Of a DNA stretch of 64,000 nucleotides, positions 46,965 through 56,622 are shown piece after piece. The stretch covers positions 1,240,001-1,304,000 of the forward strand of contig NZ_FNWI01000004.1 of assembly GCF_900106855.1 (NCBI RefSeq), read 5' to 3'. The translations under genes and the position numbers were made by a program. Source of the DNA: Varibaculum massiliense. Its GTDB lineage: Bacteria; Actinomycetota; Actinomycetes; Actinomycetales; Actinomycetaceae. The notes under the pieces were generated by a model. The model made no database searches, had not been told where the DNA came from, and was given only the letters and a program-made list of their open reading frames with translations. Numbering within the stretch: position 1 is the stretch's first letter; each line of letters opens with the position of its first letter.

Positions 46965-49412
46965 TTACAGCTGGCGAATAGTTTGTTTTATCATCGCAAT
47001 CATGCCCGCCCGCACTGAAAGCGAATCCACTCCCGCCTGCACCAGCTTGCCTGTCCAAGCCGGATCAGAGGCCATATCTCCACATACGCACACCTCAATC
47101 GGTTTTTCAGCGCTATGTGCCAGCCGCACTACTTCACGGATTATTTCTACTACGGTTTCTCGTACCTCATCAGCCAGCTCTGCTACCTGCGAGTTTTCAC
47201 GATCCGCGGCGGCAACGTATTGACACAGATCATTGGTGCCTACCGACACAAAGTCGACTGCCGAAGTGAACTCTGCCATCCGCAGAGCAGCAGAGGGGGT
47301 CTCTAGCATTATCCCCAGTTCTAACGGGATTTCTACAGGACGGACATCCTCTTCCATTTCGAAAGTATCGGCGGTGATCTCTTCAAGCAGCGAACGTACC
47401 CAGTCCACCTGCCGCACATGATTAACCATAGGAATCATTACCCGCAGCGGTTTACCCAGTCCAGCAGCCTCTAAAGTTTGGTTAGCGTCCAGGACTGCCC
47501 CCAGCTGTTCGCGCACTAGGTGCGGGAATTTGCGCAGCAAACGCACCCCGCGCACCCCTAGGAACGGGTTTGGTTCCGGGGGTTGTTTAGCGAATGGTAG
47601 TGGCTTATCTGCTCCAATATCCCAAAGTCGAATAGTGGTTTGCCCCAGTTTGCGGGCAAGCCTCGCGTAGACTTCCGCCTGCTGCTTGCGGGAAGGCGCT
47701 ATTTGGTAACCGGCAAATAAAGTTTCGGTTCGTAAAAGACCGCACCCTTCGGCGCCTTTGATCGCCTCGGTAGCGGTAGACACGTTGACCAGTACCGGAA
47801 TTCGTTTACCAGAAGGGGTAAGTGCAGGTTCCTCCAGTAGCTCTAAGGCTTTGCTGGCGATGGCGACCCGCTCGCGAGCCAGCTCTATCCAGTGGGCAAA
47901 CACCCTGGCTTTGGGGTTAACTTCTAGGTGTTTAGTACGCGGGTCAAAAATAATAGTGTCCCCATCGTGAACTCCCCATTTCAGACCAGCATAGACCGGG
48001 ATTCCCCGGGCAGCGGCCACCATCGCGCCATGCCCGGTAGCGCCTCCACTACGGGTAACTACCCCCTCGATTTCCGGGGGCAAACTGGCTGCTAAAGGCG
48101 CATCAAGTTCGTCAACTACTAGCACCGCCGGGGTGGAATGTTTCTTAATCAGCTCATCGAGATTATCGAGTTCCTGACCGATTAACGCTTTCTTTAGTAG
48201 GCGCGATACCGCATTGAAATCGGCTGCCCGTTGCGCCAGGTAAGGGTCATCGAGTTTGCGCATCCTATTTGCTGCCGCCCTATAGGCTTTATCTACCGCA
48301 TTAAAGGCATTGACTCCGCCCGCGATTTCCTGGGCAATCTCTGTGCGCAACTCGGGGTCATCTACCAGTCCAATCTGCATTTTAATAATCGAATCTGACC
48401 CCAGCGAAGACAGATAGGCCTTAACCGCCTTCCGTGCGTTATTTACCGCCTCGCCCTCGTTGGGACTTACTCGATAAAACTCGGCGTCCTCTTGACCGCC
48501 TAGTAGCATCGCGTACCCGATAACAATCTGGTCGCCGTTGCGAGCCGGATCCCGCGGGGCAGAAACCTTCGGAGAAAGCCGCAAAGAAATGCCGTTAACT
48601 GCATTTTCGTTCTTCCCCCAGGAGGGGTCGGCAATCACCGGGGGGTCGATTTCTAATAGTGCTTGGCGAATAGCGCTGAAAATGTGTTGGGCATCGGGAT
48701 CTGAGGTACACAGCTCCAGGTTTTCGCCTTCGCCAATCCCCAGGGCACTCACCTGGGTTAGCGAGGCGGCGTTCACCGTGCGGAAAGCCCCACCTTTACG
48801 CGCATAAACTGCAGCTTTGGTAGCATCGAGGGCTCTAGCGATGGCGGCAGCGGGACGGGCGTGCATTCCGTGGGGATCAATAATTTTGAGGACGAGGATG
48901 GCGGCATCCGGGTCAGAAAAGGGATTTGCCCCTAAGGCTCTAGGGGTAGTAACTGCTACGGATTCTTCTTTGCCTGCAGAATCGGATTCTTCCTGCTCGC
49001 CAAGGTGGTCAATTTTTTCCGCTAAAGCTCCCCGCGCCTGGGCGGCAACTTGCTTCAGGTTGGCGCCTCTAGCTGCGCTTACCAGGGCAGCCACCAGCCC
49101 TTCCACTAGAGGGGCAGAGGAGATTAGGCAGCGATCAGCTAGGTCAGAATCTACCAGCTCTAGTGCCATCTGCGAACTGTGCAGCGCCGAACCTAAGTCC
49201 ACCAAAATCAGTACCCCGTCGGGGTTGTCGGCTGCTTCAATAGCTGCACTGATTTGCTGGGTATCAGTACCCAGCTCCAAATTTTCACCTTTGCGAATAC
49301 CTGCTGCCAACAGCACTTTAGGGGCAGTTTTGGTGCTGATCATCTGCATCGCTAACTCTTTGGCGGCAGCGGCTAACGCAAATGAATGCGACACCAGAAC
49401 CAGGGAAATCAT
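46965..49412 (-). CDS. dhaM: DhaM-type PTS fusion: EIIA-Man/DhaM + HPr + enzyme I
   Basis: 815 residues with three phosphotransferase modules. The EIIA-Man/DhaM domain (about 1-135) has MISLVLVSHS with His9, as in E. coli DhaM. The HPr domain (about 165-255) has DPHGMHARPAAAIA. The enzyme I domain (about 275-815) has the phospho-His motif GGATGHGAMVAAARGIP, GLLRTETLF, GTNDLCQYV, and CGDMASDP. It would pass phosphate from PEP to a dihydroxyacetone kinase DhaL. The start is ATG 49412, 5 nt after AAGGAG; an in-frame GTG six bases upstream overlaps the ribosome-binding site. dhaK and dhaL are not in this window. E. coli DhaM has a truncated EI domain, whereas this one is full-length. Confidence 0.92.
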   Translation of the reverse strand: MISLVLVSHSFALAAAAKELAMQMISTKTAPKVLLAAGIRKGENLELGTDTQQISAAIEAADNPDGVLILVDLGSALHSSQMALELVDSDLADRCLISSAPLVEGLVAALVSAARGANLKQVAAQARGALAEKIDHLGEQEESDSAGKEESVAVTTPRALGANPFSDPDAAILVLKIIDPHGMHARPAAAIARALDATKAAVYARKGGAFRTVNAASLTQVSALGIGEGENLELCTSDPDAQHIFSAIRQALLEIDPPVIADPSWGKNENAVNGISLRLSPKVSAPRDPARNGDQIVIGYAMLLGGQEDAEFYRVSPNEGEAVNNARKAVKAYLSSLGSDSIIKMQIGLVDDPELRTEIAQEIAGGVNAFNAVDKAYRAAANRMRKLDDPYLAQRAADFNAVSRLLKKALIGQELDNLDELIKKHSTPAVLVVDELDAPLAASLPPEIEGVVTRSGGATGHGAMVAAARGIPVYAGLKWGVHDGDTIIFDPRTKHLEVNPKARVFAHWIELARERVAIASKALELLEEPALTPSGKRIPVLVNVSTATEAIKGAEGCGLLRTETLFAGYQIAPSRKQQAEVYARLARKLGQTTIRLWDIGADKPLPFAKQPPEPNPFLGVRGVRLLRKFPHLVREQLGAVLDANQTLEAAGLGKPLRVMIPMVNHVRQVDWVRSLLEEITADTFEMEEDVRPVEIPLELGIMLETPSAALRMAEFTSAVDFVSVGTNDLCQYVAAADRENSQVAELADEVRETVVEIIREVVRLAHSAEKPIEVCVCGDMASDPAWTGKLVQAGVDSLSVRAGMIAMIKQTIRQL

Positions 49413-49621
49413 ACCCACTCCTTATAACCGGGATTTACCCTAATTTCCGCATGCATGTCCTCATTGTGTCACTTACCACTTTTTGACGCTAGGGTTTCTT
49501 TGAGCTAAGGGGAGCCGTAGCGTGTTTAGGAGTTGTTGTTGTGGGGTTGCCCAGGTCTGGTTTTCTGGCGAGATTCCTGTCCACAAATAGTTTCCGGCTT
49601 GCCCTATTTAGGCAGGTTTGT

Positions 49622-51040
49622 TTATTTTTGAGGGCGCTGTGGGGCTTTTAGGGGAGCCAGCAGAGCGAACCCTACCCCCAGTAACAGAGTAATCCCCAAA
49701 ACTCCAAAATGCTGGGAGCTAGCACCGGCGGGCACGAAAAGCTTCCCGATCCACACGAACAGGGCAAATAAGGTTGGAGACATAAAAGAAACCGCGCGCC
49801 CGGTGGTGGCGTAAAGTCCGAAAAGTTCGCCCTCGCGTCCTTTAGGAATAATCCGAGCCAGGAAGGAGCGGGAGGCCGACTGCACGGGGCCGACGAAAAT
49901 ACACAGCAACAGCCCGAAAGACCAGAAAATCTTGGCGCCCCCGTTATGGGCAAAAAAGAGGATTAGACCCAGGGTGGTCATGCAACCGAGAGAAAAAATC
50001 ATTACTTTTTTGGGACCGAAAAAGTCATCGGCCGCCCCGCAAGCGATAGTGGCGATTCCTGCTACTACGTTGGCGACGATTGCGAAAATCATTACCTGAC
50101 CGCCGCTTAGACCGAAAACGGTGGAGGCCAGGATGGCTCCGTAGGTAAACACCCCGGCGAGGCCATCTCGGAAAATCGCGGAGGCAATCAGGAAGCGTAA
50201 AATTTCGGGGGCGGTTTTTGCTAGACGTTTAATGGTTTCCCACAGTTCAATATAGGCGGCTTTAACTCCTGCCAAACCCCCAATAGGTTCTTGGTCTTGG
50301 GAATCGACCCCTGCCATAGTCACGGGATGGAGTTTCCCATCCGCGCCGCGGCGGCGTCCGGGCAGCGCCACAATCACCGGAATCGAGAACACCGCGAACC
50401 AGATGGTGGCAAAGACCATGGCGATCCGGATATTAAGGAAGTTTTCACCAGTTACCCCGAACCAGCCCACTTCGGGGGAGATGAAACCGACATAGAGCAC
50501 CCCCAGTAAAATAATTCCGCCTAAATACCCCATACCCCAGCCGATTCCGGAGACTTTACCCATGTTTTCTTTCGTGGAAACCCGTGCCAGCATGGCGTTA
50601 TAGTTTACTGATGCGAACTCAAAAAAGATATTTCCAAAAGATAGCAACGCTACCCCTAGCCACAGCGCTCCGGTTTTTCCGAGGGGAGAGGTGGGGTAGA
50701 CCGCGAACATTAGCGCCATGCAGATAGTGACTAGGGCAGAAAACAGTGCCAGCATCCGGGTGCCGCGCCCCTTATGGTCAGCGCGTTGCCCAGAAACTGG
50801 TGCTACCAGGGCAATCACCAGTCCCGCGAAAGCTAGACCAATCGATAAATCAGTGGTGGCGCGGTTTCCGGGGGCGAATAAATCTTTGGTGGTCAGGTAA
50901 ACGGTGAAAACAAAGGTGGTGGCCACCGCGTTGAAGGCAGCGGAACCCCAATCCCACAGCGACCAAGCTAATATTTTGCCTTTGGTGCGGTCATGGTTTT
51001 CTGCTGGTAAATGTTTCTGGTTGTCACCGTTGTCAGCCAT
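49622..51040 (-). CDS. MFS transporter, UMF1/Atg22-like
   Basis: 472 residues with about twelve helices. AWSLWDWGSAAFNAVATTFVFTVYLT and the later FFEFASVNYNAMLARVSTKENMGKVSGIGWGMGYLGG region are typical of the UMF1 family, which includes yeast vacuolar amino-acid effluxer Atg22. The substrate in bacteria is mostly unknown. It ends 203 bp from the DhaM start and lies 13 bp downstream of ispD in the same direction. Confidence 0.85.
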   Translation of the reverse strand: MADNGDNQKHLPAENHDRTKGKILAWSLWDWGSAAFNAVATTFVFTVYLTTKDLFAPGNRATTDLSIGLAFAGLVIALVAPVSGQRADHKGRGTRMLALFSALVTICMALMFAVYPTSPLGKTGALWLGVALLSFGNIFFEFASVNYNAMLARVSTKENMGKVSGIGWGMGYLGGIILLGVLYVGFISPEVGWFGVTGENFLNIRIAMVFATIWFAVFSIPVIVALPGRRRGADGKLHPVTMAGVDSQDQEPIGGLAGVKAAYIELWETIKRLAKTAPEILRFLIASAIFRDGLAGVFTYGAILASTVFGLSGGQVMIFAIVANVVAGIATIACGAADDFFGPKKVMIFSLGCMTTLGLILFFAHNGGAKIFWSFGLLLCIFVGPVQSASRSFLARIIPKGREGELFGLYATTGRAVSFMSPTLFALFVWIGKLFVPAGASSQHFGVLGITLLLGVGFALLAPLKAPQRPQK

Positions 51041-51053
51041 AATTTTTCTGCTC

Positions 51054-51827
51054 TCATTCTCGGTTCGAATTTTGCGCCATCCAGGTGGCTAGATGTAAAT
51101 CCAAGGGATAGGTGATTTTCATTGCTCGCCGCGACCCCGCTACAAAGTATTGTGGGTAACCCAGGTGTGTCACCAACATAGCATCATCTAGAGCTCCGCC
51201 TGTAGTATTAGTTTCCTCGCGTCCTTGCTGGTGAGCGGCAAAAATAACGTTTCCCGCAAATCCTTGTGGGGTTTGCACGCAGCGCAAGCGGGAACGATCG
51301 GGGGTGGCACCGGCAGGGGTAATTGCTACCTCTTGGCGGGTAAAGCTCTCGCCCGCGACTTCCCGTACGGTATCGACCAACTCGGTGGCAGGCACTACTG
51401 CGGGGCATCCGGATGCGACCGCCCTGCAAACCCGTTGGAACTGCTCTAGGGGGGTGAGGGCGCGTGCGGCGTCATGAATCAAAACGATTGCTTCTGGGTC
51501 ATTAGCGCACACCTGCCGGGCGCCTCTATCAAAACTCAATAGTCCTTGTAAACCCAGGTAGACAGAGTTTTGGCGAGTGGAGCCGCCGGCAACAACTTTC
51601 CAGGGGTAGGACAGGGAAGCCTCCCGGGCAACCTGGGTGAAAGTTTCCAGGTAGTCCCGAGGAGCAGTAATCACCACTCCTGCTAAACCTTCCAGGGGTT
51701 CGAGGGTGCGCAGAGCATGATGCAGCAGACATTCGCCAGCCAACTCTACCAGCGCTTTCGGCCCGGGATTACCTAGCCGAGTTCCGGAACCGGCAGCCGT
51801 CACGACGCAGTAGATGCTGCGCCCCAT
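51054..51827 (-). CDS. ispD: 2-C-methyl-D-erythritol 4-phosphate cytidylyltransferase
   Basis: 257 residues; third step of the MEP isoprenoid pathway. The nucleotidyl-transferase opening VVTAAGSGTRLGNPGPKALVELAGE and VLIHDAARALTPLEQFQRV, TPDRSRLRCVQTPQGF and DDAMLV are present. It follows carD by 17 bp, as in mycobacteria. The expected ispF partner is absent next to it. Confidence 0.92.
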   Translation of the reverse strand: MGRSIYCVVTAAGSGTRLGNPGPKALVELAGECLLHHALRTLEPLEGLAGVVITAPRDYLETFTQVAREASLSYPWKVVAGGSTRQNSVYLGLQGLLSFDRGARQVCANDPEAIVLIHDAARALTPLEQFQRVCRAVASGCPAVVPATELVDTVREVAGESFTRQEVAITPAGATPDRSRLRCVQTPQGFAGNVIFAAHQQGREETNTTGGALDDAMLVTHLGYPQYFVAGSRRAMKITYPLDLHLATWMAQNSNRE

Positions 51828-51844
51828 AACCAGTCCTTTAGCCC

Positions 51845-52360
51845 TTACTTGTTATTGACCCGGTCGTGTTCTACCTGGGCTTCTTCCATGATTTTATCGA
51901 GGCGATCGGAGGCGGCTTCCTCGTCCTCGTCCTTAGCTAGGGCGAGTTCGGAAATTAGGATTGCCCGCGCTTTAGCCAACATCCGTTTTTCCCCTGCAGA
52001 CAGCCCGCGTTCGTTGTCACGGAAAGTTAAATCCCGCACTACTTCCGAGACTTTCAAAATATCTCCGGTAGCAATTTTTTCGCCATTGGCCTTGTAGCGA
52101 CGCGACCAGTTGGAGGGCTCTTCAATATGAGGCTCCTGTAGCACGGCAAGCACTTCTTTGAGTCCTTCCTCGTCAACCACATCGCGAACCCCTACCATAT
52201 CCACATTTGCTGCTGGCACCTGGATAGTCATATCTCCATTGGTGACCCGGAGCATCAGGTAGGTGGTGTCTTCACCTTTGAGTTTGCGGGTAGTGATATT
52301 TTCGATCACCGCGGCACCGTGATGGGGGTAAACAACGGTCTGGCCGATTTCAAATGTCAT
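51845..52360 (-). CDS. carD: CarD-family RNA polymerase-binding regulator
   Basis: 171 residues. N-terminal RID/Tudor-like domain [20 protein letters not shown] (RNAP beta binding) and a C-terminal helical DNA-binding domain ([47 protein letters not shown]). It stabilises open complexes at rRNA and other promoters in mycobacteria. The carD-ispD arrangement is conserved in actinobacteria. Confidence 0.95.
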   Translation of the reverse strand: MTFEIGQTVVYPHHGAAVIENITTRKLKGEDTTYLMLRVTNGDMTIQVPAANVDMVGVRDVVDEEGLKEVLAVLQEPHIEEPSNWSRRYKANGEKIATGDILKVSEVVRDLTFRDNERGLSAGEKRMLAKARAILISELALAKDEDEEAASDRLDKIMEEAQVEHDRVNNK

Positions 52361-52556
52361 AACTTACAGGCTCCCAAATACAAATTTTCCGGACACCATT
52401 CTACCGCAAATCGGCTTTACCTGCTAAAGAGGCTTCTTTCCCGCAGCGAACAGGGGAAAACTGCATCCCCTGATATTTTGCGTGACGTATCTAAAAACCG
52501 GAGGTTTTGGCTTTTCCCGGCTGTTTGCCCTTTATGGTTCCGGCAGATTTATCCAG

Positions 52557-53720
52557 CTATTTATTCGCGGAAAGCCCGGAAATAGTGATGATAGCGGCCT
52601 CGGGCGGGCATGCTAGCCGCACCGGCGTAAACTTGGAGGTTCCTAAACCTCGGGAAATATGTACCGTAGTTTGCCTCGCTGCTGTCGGGTTTAAAATTCC
52701 CGCCTGGCTCCGAAGTACTTGCAGTTCAACTGGGGGATAGGTTTTTCCAAGACGTACCCGAGGCGTCGGATTCGGCACGGTGCCTATTCGCCAGGAATGG
52801 ACTCCTCCCGAATAGGAAAGCGGTAAATCAGTGTTATTGACTAAAGCCCCTAAGCCCGGCAGGCAAACCTGACCCCCGTGGGTATGCCCCGCCAGTACCA
52901 GGTCAGCTGCGCAAGCCGCATATTGGTCAAGGACACGGGCGTAGGGGGCATGGGTGAGGGCGAGACGAAAATCGGCTTTCCCCCAGGTATCAGGTACCTG
53001 TACCGCCTCGTCCCGTCCGATATGGGGATCATCGGTACCGGAAAGCGCTACGGATATCTCCTGAGCCGCTCGTCCTTGCCGCGTGGGAGAGGTAATCGTC
53101 AAGGTATCCACCTGATTATTGAGATCAGACCAACCTCCCGAGGTTAAGAACTCGCGGAATTCAGCAGTTGGAAGGTCGGGGACGCGACGAAGTTTTGGTT
53201 TCTTTTCCGGGAAAAAATAGTGTAATGGTACTTTGAACTGCCCCGAATAGTAGTCATTAGAACCAAATACAAAGGCTCCGGGCAGCTTCATTAAAGGGGT
53301 GAGGGCGCGTCGCAGCATTTCTAATCCCGAGGCGTCGCAAAAGTTATCCCCGGTTAAAGCCACAAAATCTATCTCGGTGAATTCTGCTAGAGAAGCCACG
53401 TATTTGGTTAGCCACTCGCTTTCTGACCAAAGATGCAGGTCAGAAAGATGGAGTATCCGTATTTGCCAGGCAGGATTTAGCTGCCGGTTTGCTATTGTAG
53501 CGGCAGATTCTTTACCGGTACATCTCCGCTGTGCCTGACAGCATCCACCCCGTAAATCCGGCAGGTTTCCGTCTATATACGAAGCCTCTTCTGGTTTTAA
53601 CCCCGACGTCCCGGGTGCTTTAAGTAGCTGATAGCGGCGCAACCGCGGGCGGCGTGCCTCCCAAAAAGGATAGGCTACCGCCGATAAAGCTAATGCTCCT
53701 AGGGCGCTGCGCTTCCTCAA
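52557..53720 (-). CDS. Calcineurin-like metallophosphoesterase
   Basis: 387 residues. Metal motifs in order: HLSDLHLW, ALTGDNFCD, FGSNDYYSG, LTHAPY and AGHTHGGQVC. The N-terminus has a short hydrophobic stretch. It sits directly downstream of the PBP gene (3 bp), the order seen for mycobacterial Rv3683 next to ponA2. It probably acts on a cell-envelope phosphoester, by context only. Confidence 0.88.
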   Translation of the reverse strand: MRKRSALGALALSAVAYPFWEARRPRLRRYQLLKAPGTSGLKPEEASYIDGNLPDLRGGCCQAQRRCTGKESAATIANRQLNPAWQIRILHLSDLHLWSESEWLTKYVASLAEFTEIDFVALTGDNFCDASGLEMLRRALTPLMKLPGAFVFGSNDYYSGQFKVPLHYFFPEKKPKLRRVPDLPTAEFREFLTSGGWSDLNNQVDTLTITSPTRQGRAAQEISVALSGTDDPHIGRDEAVQVPDTWGKADFRLALTHAPYARVLDQYAACAADLVLAGHTHGGQVCLPGLGALVNNTDLPLSYSGGVHSWRIGTVPNPTPRVRLGKTYPPVELQVLRSQAGILNPTAARQTTVHISRGLGTSKFTPVRLACPPEAAIITISGLSANK

Positions 53721-53723
53721 AAT

Positions 53724-55916
53724 CTAGTTTTCTCCTTCGTAGAAGGTTTCCGTGATTTCGGTGGTGCTAGGGCTGGGGGATCCTTCCTGGGATTCAGTCT
53801 TTTCTGGGCGGCGCGGCCCTTGGTTAAGAGTCTTGCCTTCCCGCAGGTTTGCCTGGGGGAAGCTGGCAGCAGGTAGCGACTGTACCGCTTTCGCCATGTA
53901 TTCCCTAAAGGTCATGGAGGGGACGGTACTGCCGTAAACCACCCCGTAGTAACTGCCATTAATTGTCATTCTCACCAAATCGCGGTTTCCACCCTGAGAA
54001 AAACCTACCCAAACAGCGGTCGCCAGATTGGGGGTTGCTCCTACTGTCCAGGCGGCTTTGGGGCCGTCAGTAGTTCCAGTTTTAGCCATAACTTGACGGC
54101 CGATGCTTACCCGACCTCCATAGCTATTAGCGGTAGAAACTAGCACTTGGGCAGTTTTATTAGCCACTGCTTCATCGATAGTGTGTTTGCAGTTCCCGGA
54201 AGGAACCTTCAGGTTTTTACCATTGGAATCGGTAACCTTTTCCAAGGCAATCGGGGTGCAGCGGTTTCCCCCAGAGGCAATAGTGCCAAAGGCGTTAGCC
54301 ATATTCAAAGGCGGAACCGAGGAGGCGCCAATAATGAAGGAGGGTCCGAAATCTTCTTTTATATTTGGGTCCCCGCTGACCGCCCCCATCTTTTGAGCCA
54401 TTTTGTAGATATCGCAAAGGTCAAGGTTAACGGCCATTCCCGCGTAGGTAGTGTTTAAAGATTTCTCGGTACCTTCAACTACCGAGGTGGCATAATTATT
54501 TCCCCCGGTAGCGTTCTTTAACGGCCAAGAGCCAGCATGTACCGGGCAGTTACCAGAAATCTTCCAGTCCTGAGCGGAATAATAGGTGCGTCCTCCCACT
54601 ACCGAGTAGGCAGAATAACCATTATCAAACCAGGTAGCTAAGGTTACCGGTTTATAGGAAGATCCTGGTTGGAAGCCCGCGCCCCCGCCGTGTGCCTTAT
54701 CTACCCCAAAAGAGGTTTCAGTTGCCCGGGGATGTTCCTCGTCCGGATTCCCATAAGGGGTGTTCTGTGCTAAAGCACGAACCTTTCCAGTACCAGGCTC
54801 GATGGAAGCTATCGCCACCGACAAGCCGGAGGAATCATTTTCAGGAATCCGGTTGAAAGCGGTATCGCTAGCGGCTTCCTGCATGGCGGAGTCCATAGTG
54901 GTGTAAATCTTGAGACCTCCGCGCAGCAGTAGCCGGGAGCGGTCGTTAACTGATTTTCCGAAAGCCGGATTGTTGTAGATTTCATTGACCGCAAAAGCAC
55001 AGAAATAGGAAGCTTTTCCAGCAGCAGCGCATCCCTGATGAAAATGCGAAACCTTCAGCATATCTTCGATTTTTACTGCCTTGGCTTCCTCGTATTGCTT
55101 ATAGGTAATCATCCGTTCCCGCAACATAGCCTTTAGCACCTGGTCACGGCGATTCTTACCCGCGTCGGGATGTACCGTGGGGTCATATTTTGCCGGGGAC
55201 TGGGTCATTCCGGCCAGCAGCGCGCCCTCCCCGAGGCTTAGATCTTTCGCGCCTTTCGAAAAATAGTAACGGCTAGCGGATTCCACCCCGTAAACCGAAG
55301 CCCCATAGGGGGCGATATTTAAGTACCCCTCTAATATCTGGTCTTTGGAAAGTTTCTTTTCGATGGCGAGGGCGTCTTTGGCTTCCCGCATTTTCCGGGA
55401 AATGCTCTGCTCGCGGGCTTTGCGAACCTCGTTCATATCTCCCGCGCGTAACCCCTTGTCGATTAAGGTGTTCTTGACTAGCTGCTGGGTAAGGGTAGAG
55501 GCACCTTGGGTATCACGACCAGCCAAGTTATTGACAATGGCGCGTGCCATCCCTTCCAGATCTACCCCACGATGTTCATAGAAGCGGTGATCTTCAATGG
55601 CGATGGTCCCCTTTTGCACCCAGGGGGACATATCTTTAAGTTTGACTACGATTCGATTCTCCGCATAAAAGCGGGCGATTTCTTTGCCGTCGTGCGAATA
55701 AAGTACCGACTGTTGGGAAGGCGGGGTGGGTTTGAACTCGCTGGGAATCTCGGTCATTGCGCTCATCCCTACCCGAGCTGTTAACCCGGCGATACCCACG
55801 ACGGGTAGGGACAGCCCGGCTAGCAGTACTGCTGCCAGAGCGATTAAAGCTGCCATCGCCGTCAGGGTACGGCGTAGCTGCTGGCGTGGCAGATAACGAT
55901 CGGTGCCTTTGTGCAT
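53724..55916 (-). CDS. Class A penicillin-binding protein (PonA2-like)
   Basis: 730 residues. One transmembrane segment (about 16-50), glycosyltransferase domain with IAIEDHRFYEHRGVDLEGMARAIVNN and QGASTLTQQLVKNT, and transpeptidase domain with SxxK in GSSYKPVT, SxN in KSLNTTYAGM and KTG in MAKTGTTDGPKAAW. The short Ser/Thr/Glu-rich C-terminus lacks a PASTA domain. It is divergent from whiB with an adjacent metallophosphoesterase, matching the ponA2 locus. It is the second class A PBP in the window. Confidence 0.93.
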   Translation of the reverse strand: MHKGTDRYLPRQQLRRTLTAMAALIALAAVLLAGLSLPVVGIAGLTARVGMSAMTEIPSEFKPTPPSQQSVLYSHDGKEIARFYAENRIVVKLKDMSPWVQKGTIAIEDHRFYEHRGVDLEGMARAIVNNLAGRDTQGASTLTQQLVKNTLIDKGLRAGDMNEVRKAREQSISRKMREAKDALAIEKKLSKDQILEGYLNIAPYGASVYGVESASRYYFSKGAKDLSLGEGALLAGMTQSPAKYDPTVHPDAGKNRRDQVLKAMLRERMITYKQYEEAKAVKIEDMLKVSHFHQGCAAAGKASYFCAFAVNEIYNNPAFGKSVNDRSRLLLRGGLKIYTTMDSAMQEAASDTAFNRIPENDSSGLSVAIASIEPGTGKVRALAQNTPYGNPDEEHPRATETSFGVDKAHGGGAGFQPGSSYKPVTLATWFDNGYSAYSVVGGRTYYSAQDWKISGNCPVHAGSWPLKNATGGNNYATSVVEGTEKSLNTTYAGMAVNLDLCDIYKMAQKMGAVSGDPNIKEDFGPSFIIGASSVPPLNMANAFGTIASGGNRCTPIALEKVTDSNGKNLKVPSGNCKHTIDEAVANKTAQVLVSTANSYGGRVSIGRQVMAKTGTTDGPKAAWTVGATPNLATAVWVGFSQGGNRDLVRMTINGSYYGVVYGSTVPSMTFREYMAKAVQSLPAASFPQANLREGKTLNQGPRRPEKTESQEGSPSPSTTEITETFYEGEN

Positions 55917-56102
55917 ATTACTACCCTACTTTGCCTGACCTGATTTCGGCACCTTCGAGGGAAGCTCTCGAGCAGATTGTGGGCAATCACCACCTGGTGA
56001 CCTAGTTAAGTTTTCCTCTCGTTTTCGTTTTGTATTTTTAGCAAAATGTAGGTACGGTCACATATATAGGCAATGTCGCCGCAAGAGTTCAAGGAGTGAA
56101 CA

Positions 56103-56432
56103 ATGAGTTTTAGCCAGGACGAGACGTGGGCTGCACGAGCTCTGTGTGCTTCCCAAGAACCAGATGCGCTATTTGTGCAGGGTGCGGCGCAAAGACAAGT
56201 TCGTACCCGCTGTTTTGCTTGTCCGGTACGTCTAGAATGCCTGGCGGATGCCCTACAATCGGAAGCCAATTATGGGGTGTGGGGCGGTCTCACCGAGAGG
56301 GAACGCCGGGCGATGCTGCGCTATTACGATGAGGTCACCGACTGGTGGGAGTGGCTGAACAGTTCTTCTGATGAACTTGCGGCTGAACTTCGCCAGCCCA
56401 CTACCCCCAATGTTTTAGCGCGGGTGCGTTAA
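56103..56432 (+). CDS. WhiB-family iron-sulfur transcription regulator (WhiB4-like)
   Basis: 109 residues. Four cysteines, C15, C37, C40 and C46 (RCFACPVRLEC), bind a 4Fe-4S cluster, and YGVWGGLTERERR is the WhiB signature turn. A tail of about 30 residues follows. The location between a PonA2-like PBP and a DUF4177-ridA pair equals the mycobacterial whiB4 site. It senses redox state and regulates genes; targets are unknown. AAGGAG precedes the start. Confidence 0.92.
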   Translation: MSFSQDETWAARALCASQEPDALFVQGAAQRQVRTRCFACPVRLECLADALQSEANYGVWGGLTERERRAMLRYYDEVTDWWEWLNSSSDELAAELRQPTTPNVLARVR

Positions 56433-56459
56433 GGGCAACGCTGCCGCTAGACTTAAGTC

Positions 56460-56621
56460 ATGACTAAATGGGAATATGCGACGATTCCACTACTGTCGCA
56501 CAATACAAAAGCGATTCTTGATAACTGGGGCGAAGACGGCTGGGAACTGGTCAGTGTAATTGCCGGTCCTAACGGTTGGGAAAACCCGGTTGCCTATTTG
56601 AAACGTCCTCGCAGCGAATAA
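56460..56621 (+). CDS. DUF4177-type small protein
   Basis: 53 residues, too short for many ORF finders: starts MTKWEYATIPLLSHN and has a GEDGWELVSVIAGP core, then VAYLKRPRSE. The WEY and GEDGWELV pattern fits the DUF4177 family. It ends one base before ridA, matching the Rv3678A-Rv3678c pair. Function unknown. Confidence 0.85.
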   Translation: MTKWEYATIPLLSHNTKAILDNWGEDGWELVSVIAGPNGWENPVAYLKRPRSE

Positions 56622-56622
56622 A

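Noticed and set aside
48817-49443. 208-residue ORF opposite the DhaM-EI gene
   Set aside because: Antisense to a well-supported, conserved coding region; composition (Ser/Ala-rich) is that of a shadow frame.
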